Below, piece after piece: positions 50,378 through 59,855 of a stretch of 64,000 nucleotides of DNA. Made by a program: the position numbers and the translations under genes. The DNA lies in the IMG/VR virus record IMGVR_UViG_3300023210_003077, positions 90,020 to 154,019 of that record. One strand, written 5' to 3'. Every line of letters starts with the position of its first letter. Position 1 is the stretch's first letter. The notes beneath the pieces were generated by a model, which made no database searches, was not told where the DNA came from, and was given only the letters and a program-made list of their open reading frames with translations. Source of the DNA: a virus.

Positions 50378-52495
50378 TTATGCCTTATAACATTCAAAGT
50401 AATAACCTTTACAAGTACTCAACGTGGAATCTAAATATACAATACCCTTTTTGGATTTATTACCAGGATCACTTACCCAAAATTTACCATCTCTAAATTC
50501 GGATATCACCATATAATGACCACCATACTTCTTCTTACCACCCGTTTTGTTGTAACCTGATCCTTGCCTACATTGCCATATAACTGGATTTCCACTTTTA
50601 ATTCTAGAAATCGCTTGCTCCTTACTGACTTTCCGTAATTTAAAACCGAATAACGAAGATAGTGTGTCATTACATTTTTTTTCTACTGTACGCATGGCAG
50701 TACCGCTACATGGTGGACCAGGTCGAGCACTGATAGCTAGATCACATATCATTTTTGCTGTTTTTACAGGGGATGTATAAACTCCTTTACCATTCCTTTT
50801 TGCCCAGTAATTACTAACCATAGCCAAACTAGTAGGACCACACCCACCACCTCCAATTCCGGAATACCCTTTATCCCCACTTCTATGATCACATTGTATC
50901 TTATAACTACTTCCTTTAAAATTAACAGTATATAGCTTACCTGAAGAACCTCTTGAAAGCGCTGGTAAGATTTCATCCTCTATAAACTGTTTTTCCTTCG
51001 ATAATCCAAATATGACATAATTCCATCTAGTATCATATTGGAAATAATAAGGTACTTTATTATTCTGAAAGGTGCTATCGGATGATTGACGGGGCTCAGA
51101 GCACGTAAAATCACCAGTTGATATTACAGCGGAAGGAGGTCCAGTATTATCAACTTTAGCAACCTCCATATTTTCTTCAACCTCTTCTGGTGTATTTATC
51201 ACCTCTTGACTTCCTTCAAAATCAGACTCCATATATTCAGGATCCAACTCTTCTAGATTATCAAAATCATCCTGGAAAACAAAACCATCTGATGGTGGAT
51301 CACCTATATAAACTTTAACCTCATCTAAATCTTCTTTAACCTTCAACTCGAAATCTTCCGGTAAAACAACACTCAGTTTAATCTTTGGTGTGCCCTGTGT
51401 TTGTACAGATTCTTCGTTTGGTGTAGGTTCCGGTTCTTTTGGTTCTATTTGTATAGGACTTCTATACTCAACCTCATTACAAGAAAAGTGTTTAGGTAAA
51501 TCCTTACCTTTGGTATTCCCATAGTCCTTATAACAAACATCAAGTGCATCATAATCAGCAACCTTTTTTTTCCAAATAGTCAAGATAGACTCGAGTATTT
51601 CCACATCGAGTATTTCCCCATCTATTTCAAACCCATATTGTTTTTCTATTTCTCCTGTGAAGGGGCCCACGAAATCTGTCATATTCTCCTCAAGTGTGAA
51701 TTTCTCACCGGATTCTTTATGCTCTATCAAGACATATTTCTTTATATCACATTTCTTATATTCTATAATATTTAACGGGTCTTCATATGTATTATCAGAT
51801 TCAATATATAATCCATAAATTTGACCCCAAGCAGCCTTGTCATCATATGTATTACCCTCACTAAATATACCCTCACCATTTGTATCTCTGGTATTTCGTA
51901 ATTTCTCTCGACCATTAGGAAGACTCCAAAGAGCACCACCTGACCACACACCCTCTGTACCTCCAAATGTCGCCCGAAGTTCGAAATTCCCAGTTACCGC
52001 ATTAACTGAGTTAACTGCTTCAGTTTGTGCATAAGTTTTACTAAACTCCAATCTAGATATAGATTGTTTATCACCTATAAACCAAAATATACTGACTTTA
52101 GTTTGATTATTTAAATAATATGGATCATTACCAAAAGATCTATACAATGGGGGATTTTGCTCAAAGGGATTTTGTATTATCTCATAATATTGATCATCAC
52201 CAAATAATTTATAATCATTAACATCAACGATAGAAGAATTTCCTCCAAGTTTAATCTTAGTTGCTTGATAAATCACAGCATGTATAAAGTTTTCAGCAGT
52301 GTATAATTCATATTTGCCTTTCTTTTTAAATTCCGTAACATATCCGTATCCACCCTTAGGAATCCAAGCGACTTTATATTTTTTACCACCCTCATGAATA
52401 ACACGAACCTCTATATCACCCAACCCTGAGTGCCTCTCATCTAGATTTGTATTAATTGCTCTAACTCTTACTGATACATCCGGTTCTTTAGCCAT
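50378..52495 (-). CDS. Hub-scaffold protein with C39-like cysteine peptidase domain
   Basis: A 705-residue protein. The N-terminal ~480 residues are paralogous to 43921-46281 (RSFGNDPYYLNNQTKVSIFW; WKKKVADYDALDVC; FVFQDDFDNLEELDPEY). The C-terminal domain begins ~500 with VPYYFQYDTRWNYVIFG and has GGGGCGPTSLAMVSNYW with the candidate nucleophile C552, then GGHYMVISEF with H660 and SDPGNK with D676, a papain/C39-type triad. It would cut peptide cross-links in peptidoglycan or process proteins. The scaffold is shared with the lysozyme gene, but the enzyme is different. Confidence 0.65.
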   Translation of the reverse strand: MAKEPDVSVRVRAINTNLDERHSGLGDIEVRVIHEGGKKYKVAWIPKGGYGYVTEFKKKGKYELYTAENFIHAVIYQATKIKLGGNSSIVDVNDYKLFGDDQYYEIIQNPFEQNPPLYRSFGNDPYYLNNQTKVSIFWFIGDKQSISRLEFSKTYAQTEAVNSVNAVTGNFELRATFGGTEGVWSGGALWSLPNGREKLRNTRDTNGEGIFSEGNTYDDKAAWGQIYGLYIESDNTYEDPLNIIEYKKCDIKKYVLIEHKESGEKFTLEENMTDFVGPFTGEIEKQYGFEIDGEILDVEILESILTIWKKKVADYDALDVCYKDYGNTKGKDLPKHFSCNEVEYRSPIQIEPKEPEPTPNEESVQTQGTPKIKLSVVLPEDFELKVKEDLDEVKVYIGDPPSDGFVFQDDFDNLEELDPEYMESDFEGSQEVINTPEEVEENMEVAKVDNTGPPSAVISTGDFTCSEPRQSSDSTFQNNKVPYYFQYDTRWNYVIFGLSKEKQFIEDEILPALSRGSSGKLYTVNFKGSSYKIQCDHRSGDKGYSGIGGGGCGPTSLAMVSNYWAKRNGKGVYTSPVKTAKMICDLAISARPGPPCSGTAMRTVEKKCNDTLSSLFGFKLRKVSKEQAISRIKSGNPVIWQCRQGSGYNKTGGKKKYGGHYMVISEFRDGKFWVSDPGNKSKKGIVYLDSTLSTCKGYYFECYKA

Positions 52496-52514
52496 AAACT
52501 ATTTATAAAATTTA

Positions 52515-53042
52515 TCAAAGTCCACCAATATTGAATTTACCATCTTTTACTGAAACTGGTGGCCTGGGTGTTTCTAATACTACTGGTGGTAGTGAATACC
52601 CATTTTTGACAAAATTTTCTCTAGACTTATCTTTACGAGTTGACTTATTAGGGTATGCTAATTTCTCTTTCACTCTATCTTTATGATTAATATCATCATC
52701 AACATTAAGAACTCTAAACTCACGTAGGTTACCCAAATCGGGCGGATATTTTAATACAAGTCCTTCCTTTATATTAAGTGGATTATCAATATTATTGATA
52801 AAGTATATAACATCCATATCTTCTAAATAATTACCAACTTCATTAGGCTCTAAATTATACATTTCCTGAAACACCAAATCTAATCTCATATCAAACCCCT
52901 TAGGAACTCTATATTCTGATAATACTATACGTTGATTATACTTAAACGTAGATGAAAACAAATCATAAAAAACATCTTCATTATCACCTAATTCTCGATA
53001 CTTATTTATTCCTATATACTCAGCAAGTGATTTAAAGTTCAT
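52515..53042 (-). CDS. 53: Baseplate wedge protein, gp53-like (tentative)
   Basis: A 175-residue protein. The centre reads LDLVFQEMYNLEPNEVGNYLE, then DVIYFINNIDNPLNIKEGLV and LKYPP, which fits the LysM-like end of gp53 (xxNPLxIKxGxxLxYP). A Lys/Arg-rich part follows, and the end (SVKDGKFNIGGL) is conserved-looking. T4 gp53 closes the wedges round the hub. It lies 19 nt upstream of the peptidase gene and 15 nt downstream of the next minus-strand gene. The family is assigned by pattern only. Confidence 0.5.
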   Translation of the reverse strand: MNFKSLAEYIGINKYRELGDNEDVFYDLFSSTFKYNQRIVLSEYRVPKGFDMRLDLVFQEMYNLEPNEVGNYLEDMDVIYFINNIDNPLNIKEGLVLKYPPDLGNLREFRVLNVDDDINHKDRVKEKLAYPNKSTRKDKSRENFVKNGYSLPPVVLETPRPPVSVKDGKFNIGGL

Positions 53043-53057
53043 TTATATTAATTATTT

Positions 53058-54878
53058 TTATGGGGCAGGTGTTTCTGATTCTGGTGCTGCGGCTGCGGCG
53101 GCTGTGGCGGCAGCGGCTTCGGCGGCTACTTGTACTTCAGTAGGGGATGTGGTCTCTCCATCGGTTACAACAGATTCAGGTTCTGATCCACTTCCAGCCT
53201 CAGGAACAACCACTTCCACTTCTTTGTTTTCAGTTGTTACTCCACTATTGGTATTATCAACACCAGCGGCTGTATTAGAAACCCCGGGTCCTGATCCCAC
53301 TGGTTCGGCCTTTGGAGTTGGAACATTCTCAAGTGGTGAGTTGTGTAAAGTTTGACCAGCTTTTAATGATGAAAAATCCCTAATAGTATTCACAGTACGT
53401 ATATTACCAGTATTAAATTTACTAGCTATTTCACCTAAACCCCAAGGTCTAGAATTTTTCAGAGTAAACTCAACTCTTATTTTAGATGGTAGATCATTAA
53501 ATGCTAAATCCGCACCAACGATTAATCTGGTGTCCTCAACTAACATATCACCTGAACAAAACATAGGTCTTAATGGGTTTCCAATTGTTATATGCCAAGG
53601 TGTTGACGGCATACCAGATAATGCGTTAGCAACACCCATTATATCATGTTTATATTTAAGAACAGTTGATTCAACTGAGCTCTTAATATCAGCGAGTAAG
53701 CCTTTGAAGAACGCCTTAGCTAGATTACCTTTTTCTTCAGCTTCTTCTTCTAACCTATCCTCTTTATCATCTTTATCTTCTGTCATGGCTGCAATTAATT
53801 CATAAACTTCATCAGCGATTGCATTGACCGCGGATGAAAGTTTTTTAGCAATAAATGCGACAGCTTTACCTGGATCTGTAGACCATTCACCTACTTTTTT
53901 AACAAAATCTTTTGATAATCCATAACTTGATTTTTTAGAAGTACCGAACCTTAACATAGTGCCTAATAAATCCTGCCAAACAATTGTTGGATCTATACCC
54001 GAAATAAACTTCTGCTCATATTCACACACCATTTTCACCGCAAAGCTACATTTCAAACCACTACCCTTGTCAGCAGCATTGATAGTTTTCCTTTTCTTGG
54101 CCATTTTAATTATATTAGGGTTACCTGCTGGTAAAATCTCGATACCTTTAGAATTTGTTGGGAGCTTATCAAATATCCCTAAATTTTTCATGAATTGTCT
54201 TTGTAAACCTTCTGTGAATCCAGGGAGTGGTATAGATCCCAAAGCAGCTCCCATACCGCTACCAACACTCTTACCCAAGAAGTCTTCACCCATTTCATTT
54301 ATTATACCAGTAAAATCAGCAGCAGCATCTTCCCAGTCTTCACTAAATGAAATTTCAAAAAATTCTTCACCCTCTGGTTTCCATGTTATCAACAGCGCCT
54401 GTACGTCCGGCTTTCTAGATTTTCCGATAATATCATCACCAATTGCTCCACCAAATCTTCTAGCTATCATTAGTCTATTATTTGGATAACGACCTAAATC
54501 TTTGAGATAAGCAAAATCAGATGGTCTTAGCCTTGCTGGAGTAGTTGATAATTTCTCTATTAAATTTAACACACTAGTATCATAAATATCATTGTTGTGT
54601 AATGTTGATCTAGAAGTTCCTTTGAAATTATCCGTAAGTCCAGTTGAATCCATCTCGGTCCCTGCAGCTTTAATATTACCCCACGCTTTTACAACATTAC
54701 CACCACTGAATAATGATACCATTCCTCCTTTAGCACTACCCTCATTAGGTTTACCTGTGTTATATTTATTAACATTAACATTACGAGAGTTCCCAGCATT
54801 AAAAGTTGACATACCATCTCTAGATGGGGTACTTTTAATACCTATAAGTCCTAGTGGTGATCCTCCTAATATTGCCAT
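53058..54878 (-). CDS. Baseplate/tail-tube-junction protein (gp48/gp54-like, tentative)
   Basis: A 606-residue protein. The start MAILGGSPLGLIGIKSTPS is Gly/Ser-rich. Residues ~400-460 hold HITIGNPLRPMFCSGDMLVE, then NDLPSKIRVEFTLKNSRPWG, of the type found in tube-junction proteins of large myoviruses. The final ~100 residues are Ala/Pro/Thr/Glu-rich and disordered (AAAATAAAAAAPESE), possibly a flexible tether. It is of the same size and likely function class as 46341-48197. Internal plus-strand ORFs here are shadows. Confidence 0.45.
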   Translation of the reverse strand: MAILGGSPLGLIGIKSTPSRDGMSTFNAGNSRNVNVNKYNTGKPNEGSAKGGMVSLFSGGNVVKAWGNIKAAGTEMDSTGLTDNFKGTSRSTLHNNDIYDTSVLNLIEKLSTTPARLRPSDFAYLKDLGRYPNNRLMIARRFGGAIGDDIIGKSRKPDVQALLITWKPEGEEFFEISFSEDWEDAAADFTGIINEMGEDFLGKSVGSGMGAALGSIPLPGFTEGLQRQFMKNLGIFDKLPTNSKGIEILPAGNPNIIKMAKKRKTINAADKGSGLKCSFAVKMVCEYEQKFISGIDPTIVWQDLLGTMLRFGTSKKSSYGLSKDFVKKVGEWSTDPGKAVAFIAKKLSSAVNAIADEVYELIAAMTEDKDDKEDRLEEEAEEKGNLAKAFFKGLLADIKSSVESTVLKYKHDIMGVANALSGMPSTPWHITIGNPLRPMFCSGDMLVEDTRLIVGADLAFNDLPSKIRVEFTLKNSRPWGLGEIASKFNTGNIRTVNTIRDFSSLKAGQTLHNSPLENVPTPKAEPVGSGPGVSNTAAGVDNTNSGVTTENKEVEVVVPEAGSGSEPESVVTDGETTSPTEVQVAAEAAAATAAAAAAPESETPAP

Positions 54879-54895
54879 ATATAATATCTTTTTAG

Positions 54896-54905
54896 TATAT
54901 ATTAA
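54896..54905 (-). promoter_or_regulatory. TTAATATATA promoter-type element (10 of 11)
   Basis: A near-exact copy of the element, 18 nt upstream of the 54878 start, in its orientation. Confidence 0.4.
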
Positions 54906-54946
54906 TTATTAGTAATCTCTACTAATAATTATACATCTTTATTTAT

Positions 54947-55336
54947 TTAATAATCGCGAATAATTTGCGAATTTGAAAATTTAGAAAGGTTTGATAGAAC
55001 ATCATCCATTATTTCTGGATTCTTTCTGAATTCGTTGTAAAAAATGAGAACATTGAAGTTATTCTCGGCTAATATCTTTTTAAGGTTTAATAATTTCTCG
55101 ATTGCAAAGTCTTTGTCAAAATCTGGAATATAGTAAATATCCTTTTTCTTATCTATTGCTTGTTGAATTTTATTAAAGATTAATATTTTGAGGTAAGTCT
55201 TATCATCAGTGAAATCGACTTCTTCTTCATCAACAATCCTTCGTATATCAACAATATACTTATTTTTAATTTTGTTAACTTTAACAAACTTATCAAACTT
55301 CTTGCGAGTCTTGCAATATACACAAAAGAATTCCAT
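54947..55336 (-). CDS. Hypothetical protein with N-terminal CxxC
   Basis: A 129-residue protein. The start MEFFCVYCKTRKKFDKF carries a CxxC pair of a possible zinc site, followed by a basic segment and a mostly helical/Rossmann-like remainder (NNFNVLIFYNEFRKNPEIM). No family is recognised. It begins 1 nt after the stop of a 36-codon CxxC ORF, so the two look like a coupled pair. Confidence 0.55.
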   Translation of the reverse strand: MEFFCVYCKTRKKFDKFVKVNKIKNKYIVDIRRIVDEEEVDFTDDKTYLKILIFNKIQQAIDKKKDIYYIPDFDKDFAIEKLLNLKKILAENNFNVLIFYNEFRKNPEIMDDVLSNLSKFSNSQIIRDY

Positions 55337-55337
55337 A

Positions 55338-55448
55338 TTATATTTTATTTAATTTTGAATTATCTTTAGTGTATAATAGGTTATCTAAAGACTTTATTAT
55401 ACTTATTGGTGTCATTTTATAAAATTCACATTTGTTACAAGATTTCAT
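55338..55448 (-). CDS. Short CxxC protein
   Basis: A 36-residue ORF, MKSCNKCEFYKMTPISII, with a CxxC pair, directly upstream of the CxxC-containing gene 54947-55336 with 1 nt between them. Tight packing and a related zinc-type start make it more likely real than chance, but it is small and unsupported by homology. A TATATATTGAAA variant of the promoter element lies upstream. Confidence 0.4.
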   Translation of the reverse strand: MKSCNKCEFYKMTPISIIKSLDNLLYTKDNSKLNKI

Positions 55449-55501
55449 AATCATATATATTGAAATATAACATTCTCTTCGAACTTATTAGAATATTTAT
55501 T

Positions 55502-55512
55502 TTTAATATATA
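55502..55512 (+). promoter_or_regulatory. TTTAATATATA promoter-type element
   Basis: Exact 11-mer 5 nt upstream of the amidoligase-like gene, in its orientation. Confidence 0.5.
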
Positions 55513-55517
55513 CTATT

Positions 55518-56912
55518 ATGAGAAAATACTCTGATAAATTTCTAAGCCAAACAAACAAGCTCAAAAAATCACAAGTTGGTTTCGAGTTTGAATTTTATTT
55601 AAAGGATTTATCTTATTATAAAACACTTGAATTATTGAATCAGGAACTTAATCCAGTGAAAGTTTGGGGATTTAGACAATATCACTCAGACTTCAAACCA
55701 GATGCAAATAATTTCAAAATAGAACCTGATTTATCTGGTGGTTCCAATATGGTTGAAATAGTGACTGGACCAATGGATTTTTATAATGCTAAATACTTCT
55801 TAATTAAGATTCTAAAGTTCATACAAAATTATGGATATACAAATGAGAAGTCATCAGTACACTTTAATATATCTTTTACTGATGATGATATGGATCTAAA
55901 TGATCTAAATGTATTAAAATTAATATTAAATACTGATGAAGAAGAGATATACAGAGCTTATCCATCAAGGAAATCAAATGTTTATGCTAAGAGTATTAAG
56001 AAAATGATTCCATTTAAGGAATATGATTTTTTTAACATACCAATTGGTGTTGTTAAAAACAACATGAGATTACCAAATGATAAATATTATGGTATAAACT
56101 TCACTAACATAAGTAATACCAGAGAAACACAAAGGTTAGAATTTAGATATATCGGGGGTGAAGATTACGAGAAAAATATTGGACAATTAATTTACTTCTT
56201 GGAAAGATTTATTATTAATGTTTATGATTCAGTTAGATCTGATTTCAATTCAGAAGATATTAATAAATTAGAAGATTATTTAGAAGAAAATATATTGAAT
56301 TATAAGAACTTATCAAGTTATGATAATTTTATAATCGATTTTCCAACTATACAAATACAAATAGACCAGAATCACTCATATGATATCGTTTCTGCATATT
56401 ATGGTAAAATTTATACAAAACTTTATAATATAATAGAAGGTTCGGAAGATATGAAAGAGTGTATTATCAATTATGTAACAACTGATCAAACCATGGAGGT
56501 TGTTGATGCTAATATAAAAGGAACATCTACCATAAAAGGATATGAATTAATAAACTGTAATGTCGAGGGTATATTTGATGATTGTTTCTTTATGGGAACT
56601 AACATAATAAATTCACAAGTATCTAAATCAAAATTAAATAACTCTGATGCAGAAGATACAAAGATATTAAATTGTAATGTTGAGCGTAGTAAATTAACCA
56701 ATTGTTATTTTGTAGGAGGTTATTTAAATGGTGATATGAGAGGTGGTGTTTATCGATCAGGTAAACTAGGTCCTTATGCAACAATGGATTCAGATGTTAA
56801 GATTGTTACTGATTATAATAACTTCTTTGATACTAAGTTTGATGCTGATGGAGAGAAAGGAACTGATAAGGGTATTATGAAATCATATGGTAAGCAATTC
56901 TTAAAGAAATAA
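55518..56912 (+). CDS. Amidoligase-like protein with pentapeptide-like C-terminus
   Basis: A 464-residue protein. QVGFEFEFYLKD (19-30) and MVEIVTGPMDFYNAKYF (~78-94) followed by VHFNISFTDDD fit the G-x-E-x-E...E...H...N pattern of the amidoligase (COOH-NH2 ligase, glutamine synthetase-like) superfamily, which links amines to carboxylates. The C-terminal ~80 residues (GYELINCNVEGIFDDCFFMG to LTNCYFVGGYLNG) repeat about every five residues with hydrophobic/Asn alternation, like pentapeptide or right-handed beta-helix repeats. This fusion could modify and recognise a protein target. Substrate unknown; the family is assigned by pattern. Confidence 0.5.
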   Translation: MRKYSDKFLSQTNKLKKSQVGFEFEFYLKDLSYYKTLELLNQELNPVKVWGFRQYHSDFKPDANNFKIEPDLSGGSNMVEIVTGPMDFYNAKYFLIKILKFIQNYGYTNEKSSVHFNISFTDDDMDLNDLNVLKLILNTDEEEIYRAYPSRKSNVYAKSIKKMIPFKEYDFFNIPIGVVKNNMRLPNDKYYGINFTNISNTRETQRLEFRYIGGEDYEKNIGQLIYFLERFIINVYDSVRSDFNSEDINKLEDYLEENILNYKNLSSYDNFIIDFPTIQIQIDQNHSYDIVSAYYGKIYTKLYNIIEGSEDMKECIINYVTTDQTMEVVDANIKGTSTIKGYELINCNVEGIFDDCFFMGTNIINSQVSKSKLNNSDAEDTKILNCNVERSKLTNCYFVGGYLNGDMRGGVYRSGKLGPYATMDSDVKIVTDYNNFFDTKFDADGEKGTDKGIMKSYGKQFLKK

Positions 56913-56919
56913 TGAAATA

Positions 56920-57363
56920 ATGAAATATTTAAAGACATTCGAAGGTTGGGAAATGTTAGTACCAAAGGAAGAACATTATAATGGATTAACAAAGGAATAC
57001 ATTGAGGATATGTTTGTTGATATATCGGATGCTGGATATAATACATCAACATACTTTGATAAAAATCTTATCCAAAGAGATACATCAGTTGATAAAGAGG
57101 ATGGTAAAATGGTTATAGAATCTATACCTTATATAAGATGTGTCTTTCAGGAATTGGTTCAACGGAATGCTAATGATGTCGGAAGACAAAAAGAAGAATT
57201 AGAAGATTATATAAAATCTAGTGAATTTAAAGAAATAATAGAAACCACAAATGATAGATTGGGTGATTTTGGATGGTATATTTCGAAGTCAAAGGTAGTG
57301 GGATATCAACTTAAAATATTTATGCATCGAATAGAAGACATAAAAATAAAATACGTTGTCTAA
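56920..57363 (+). CDS. Internal-protein-type gene with MKYLKTFEGWE start motif
   Basis: A 147-residue protein, MKYLKTFEGWEMLVPKEEH. The end (LGDFGWYISKSKVVG, then YQLKIFMHRIEDI) is similar in style to the ends of 61545-62066 and 6150-6800, suggesting a small family of paralogous packaged proteins. Acidic, helical, no known domain. It begins 7 nt after the amidoligase stop, so the two are linked, and lies upstream of the DHH gene. Confidence 0.6.
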   Translation: MKYLKTFEGWEMLVPKEEHYNGLTKEYIEDMFVDISDAGYNTSTYFDKNLIQRDTSVDKEDGKMVIESIPYIRCVFQELVQRNANDVGRQKEELEDYIKSSEFKEIIETTNDRLGDFGWYISKSKVVGYQLKIFMHRIEDIKIKYVV

Positions 57364-57374
57364 TTTAATATATA
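57364..57374 (+). promoter_or_regulatory. TTTAATATATA promoter-type element
   Basis: Exact 11-mer overlapping the upstream stop region, 39 nt before the DHH-gene start, in its orientation. Confidence 0.5.
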
Positions 57375-57413
57375 AAGAATAAAGAAAATTATTATACTGA
57401 TATGAAAAATAAT

Positions 57414-59414
57414 ATGAAAAAATATACTGAGTTTGTAAACGAGGAAGTAGGTTTAAGAAACATAAAAGCTATAACTAAAGGATATAAAGAATGTGAGATA
57501 TACTTTCACAAAGATTTAGATGGAGTAACATCAGCATTAGCTATGAGTGTATTCTTAAAAAATTACTATCAAATAGAAACAGTTGATTGTCATATCATTC
57601 AATATGGTGGATTAGAGTATGCTGTTAAAAACGGAAGACCTGATACATTAAAAGTTTTAGTTGATTTCGCACACGGTAAACCAATGTTCCATATACAATC
57701 GGATCATCATGATAAACAAGTTGGTGCTGAGGACACAGAATCAACATATTTCAAATCAGCTAGATCAAATGTTGAGATTATATCAGGTGAAGTTTCATAT
57801 TCAGATATATTCACGGCACAAGATATAAAAATGATTCAAACAATTGATTCAGCAGATTTCTTGAGAAATAATATTAAGCCAGAAGATGTTCAAAATTCTA
57901 TATTCAAATATGAAAAGGCAGAAACACCACAAAAGAATAGATTTATGATGGGATTAGTGGTTAATAGATTATTATTAGCTTATAAGAATAAAAGAATAAC
58001 TGTTAAATCATTAGATGGTAAAAGAGATCACATAAATAAGAATATACTTGAGTGTTTATTATTAGACTCAACTGCGAGTTTATACTCAATGTTTAACAAT
58101 ATTAGACATTATATTAATAATGCAAAAACAAGCGATAAGCTTGGTAGATTAGCAACACCAGAAGAAATAAAAACAAACCTTACTAACTATATCGAGAGAA
58201 TGAAGGATTACGGATTCGTTGAAAGTGAAAGTGGTGATGTTATGGAAATTGGTAGAACCGAATTAAGCATCCTAAAAAATATACACAGAATGCCAGCCTC
58301 TCAAGATGTTGAATTAGCTAAGAAGCTAGGAATATCTAACGAAGAGTATGTTAAGTATGTTGATAGATTATTTGATAAAAATTATATTGAAGATAAACCG
58401 AAAAATGTTTATAGCGTTACTTGGTTAGGAAGAAAAGCTCTCAATGGTAAGAGTTCTATAAAGGGTATTCATATTGATGAAGATTATAAAATACTTATGC
58501 AATATGGAGGTGGTAGTATGATTAAACCAGGTTCTTATGATAGATATACACCATTTAAGAATTTCCCGGATGCGGAATTTATCTGTATTGTTTGGCCAAT
58601 GGGTCTTGTACAAGTTTCTTGTAATCCATTTAAGGAGAAAATACTTAAAGATATTAACTTAGGAGAAATCTCTAAAGAAGTATTAGCTAAGTATGAACCA
58701 ATGATGAGTAAGTATTATATATCATTAGAATCAATTAAGAATGAATTTGAAAATTCACAAGATTGGAAAAAAATGAAGAAGGATGAAGGTGATTCATACG
58801 AAGGTGTTGGATTTAAATATTCTGATTTAGAAGCTTTTTATTCTGATTGTGTATTTAAGAAAGAGGGTAGAACTATTCTTAATGTTGATATTAAAGAAGA
58901 TGGATTAGAAGAAGCTATGAATGTTTTACATAAAGATTTATCTTACGAACAAAAAACACTATTAAATAATCTCAAAATTCCAGTATGGGAAATTGTAATA
59001 AGAAATAGTGGAGGTCACCCATCAATTACAAATATCGCTGGTCTTAATCTATTAAAATATAATAAAGCTATGATGAAAATAGCTTATGATACAGATAAAT
59101 ATGTTGATGTATTAAAGAAGATAGCTAGAGATTTTGTAAATGCTCTTAAAGAAAAGATAGATACTGCTAGATCTGGAGAGGATGTTGATTATGATACCAA
59201 AGGTGTTAAGTTATTAGGACAAGATACTAATGAAAATTTCGAATATCAATTAGTTAATAACGATGGTACACCATCAACAGTAACAAAAGAAGAATTTATT
59301 AGGGCCGGTGCTGGAAAAGGAATGAAAACGGATAGGAAAAGCTTAATGACTATCGATAATACAAATAAAAAGATTATCGCTAAATTTGAGAAATTCAATA
59401 ACAATAATAAATAA
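57414..59414 (+). CDS. DHH-family phosphoesterase with MKKYTEFVNEE start motif
   Basis: The second ATG (57414) is preferred over 57402 because it gives MKKYTEFVNEEVG, the cleanest copy of the shared motif (FVNE). The 666-residue product has the DHH metal motifs HKDLDGVTSA (32-41), VDFAHGK and QSDHHDKQ (95-102), and a late GGHPSITNIAG segment, matching the GGH motif of the DHHA1 domain. Middle residues ~270-345 look like a winged-helix domain (LAKKLGISNEEYVKYVDRLF). DHH-DHHA1 enzymes include RecJ-type exonucleases and cyclic dinucleotide/nanoRNA phosphodiesterases. An injected enzyme that destroys signalling nucleotides or DNA is an attractive possibility, not shown. Confidence 0.7.
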   Translation: MKKYTEFVNEEVGLRNIKAITKGYKECEIYFHKDLDGVTSALAMSVFLKNYYQIETVDCHIIQYGGLEYAVKNGRPDTLKVLVDFAHGKPMFHIQSDHHDKQVGAEDTESTYFKSARSNVEIISGEVSYSDIFTAQDIKMIQTIDSADFLRNNIKPEDVQNSIFKYEKAETPQKNRFMMGLVVNRLLLAYKNKRITVKSLDGKRDHINKNILECLLLDSTASLYSMFNNIRHYINNAKTSDKLGRLATPEEIKTNLTNYIERMKDYGFVESESGDVMEIGRTELSILKNIHRMPASQDVELAKKLGISNEEYVKYVDRLFDKNYIEDKPKNVYSVTWLGRKALNGKSSIKGIHIDEDYKILMQYGGGSMIKPGSYDRYTPFKNFPDAEFICIVWPMGLVQVSCNPFKEKILKDINLGEISKEVLAKYEPMMSKYYISLESIKNEFENSQDWKKMKKDEGDSYEGVGFKYSDLEAFYSDCVFKKEGRTILNVDIKEDGLEEAMNVLHKDLSYEQKTLLNNLKIPVWEIVIRNSGGHPSITNIAGLNLLKYNKAMMKIAYDTDKYVDVLKKIARDFVNALKEKIDTARSGEDVDYDTKGVKLLGQDTNENFEYQLVNNDGTPSTVTKEEFIRAGAGKGMKTDRKSLMTIDNTNKKIIAKFEKFNNNNK

Positions 59415-59447
59415 TATGTTAGGTGAGATAAAAATCTTTTAGTCCAG

Positions 59448-59855
59448 TTAAATTATCACTTCAATTTCAACCTCATCATCAATAATATTACTATCATCTA
59501 ATATAGATTCTAATCTAAGATTACGAATAACTTGTTTATCGTAATGTAATAGTATGTTATTATGTTTCATATTTAAATCTACATAACAATCTAAACCACC
59601 TATATAACCAACAAGTGTTAATGGGCCTATTTCTTTTTTACTAGATAATTTTATATGTTCAAATCTATCGTGATACTCTAATAGATTAAAGACATTCATT
59701 GATATAACCATATAGTTTCTTCTAGGTTCCATTTTATTATTTATTTTCAATAAATCCTTAACTAATTTACTAGATTTTAATCTATTTCGTTCCTCTAAAG
59801 AACTTGGATCATAACATTCCAATCCAAAATCCAAACTATCACAATCAATTCTCAT
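59448..59855 (-). CDS. Hypothetical protein
   Basis: A 135-residue soluble protein, MRIDCDSLDFGLECYDPSSLEERNR, with a beta-rich middle (ISMNVFNLLEYHDRFEHI) and an acidic end. No family is recognised. It overlaps the 3' end of the gene upstream (59845-60534) by 11 nt, so they form a pair. Confidence 0.55.
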   Translation of the reverse strand: MRIDCDSLDFGLECYDPSSLEERNRLKSSKLVKDLLKINNKMEPRRNYMVISMNVFNLLEYHDRFEHIKLSSKKEIGPLTLVGYIGGLDCYVDLNMKHNNILLHYDKQVIRNLRLESILDDSNIIDDEVEIEVII

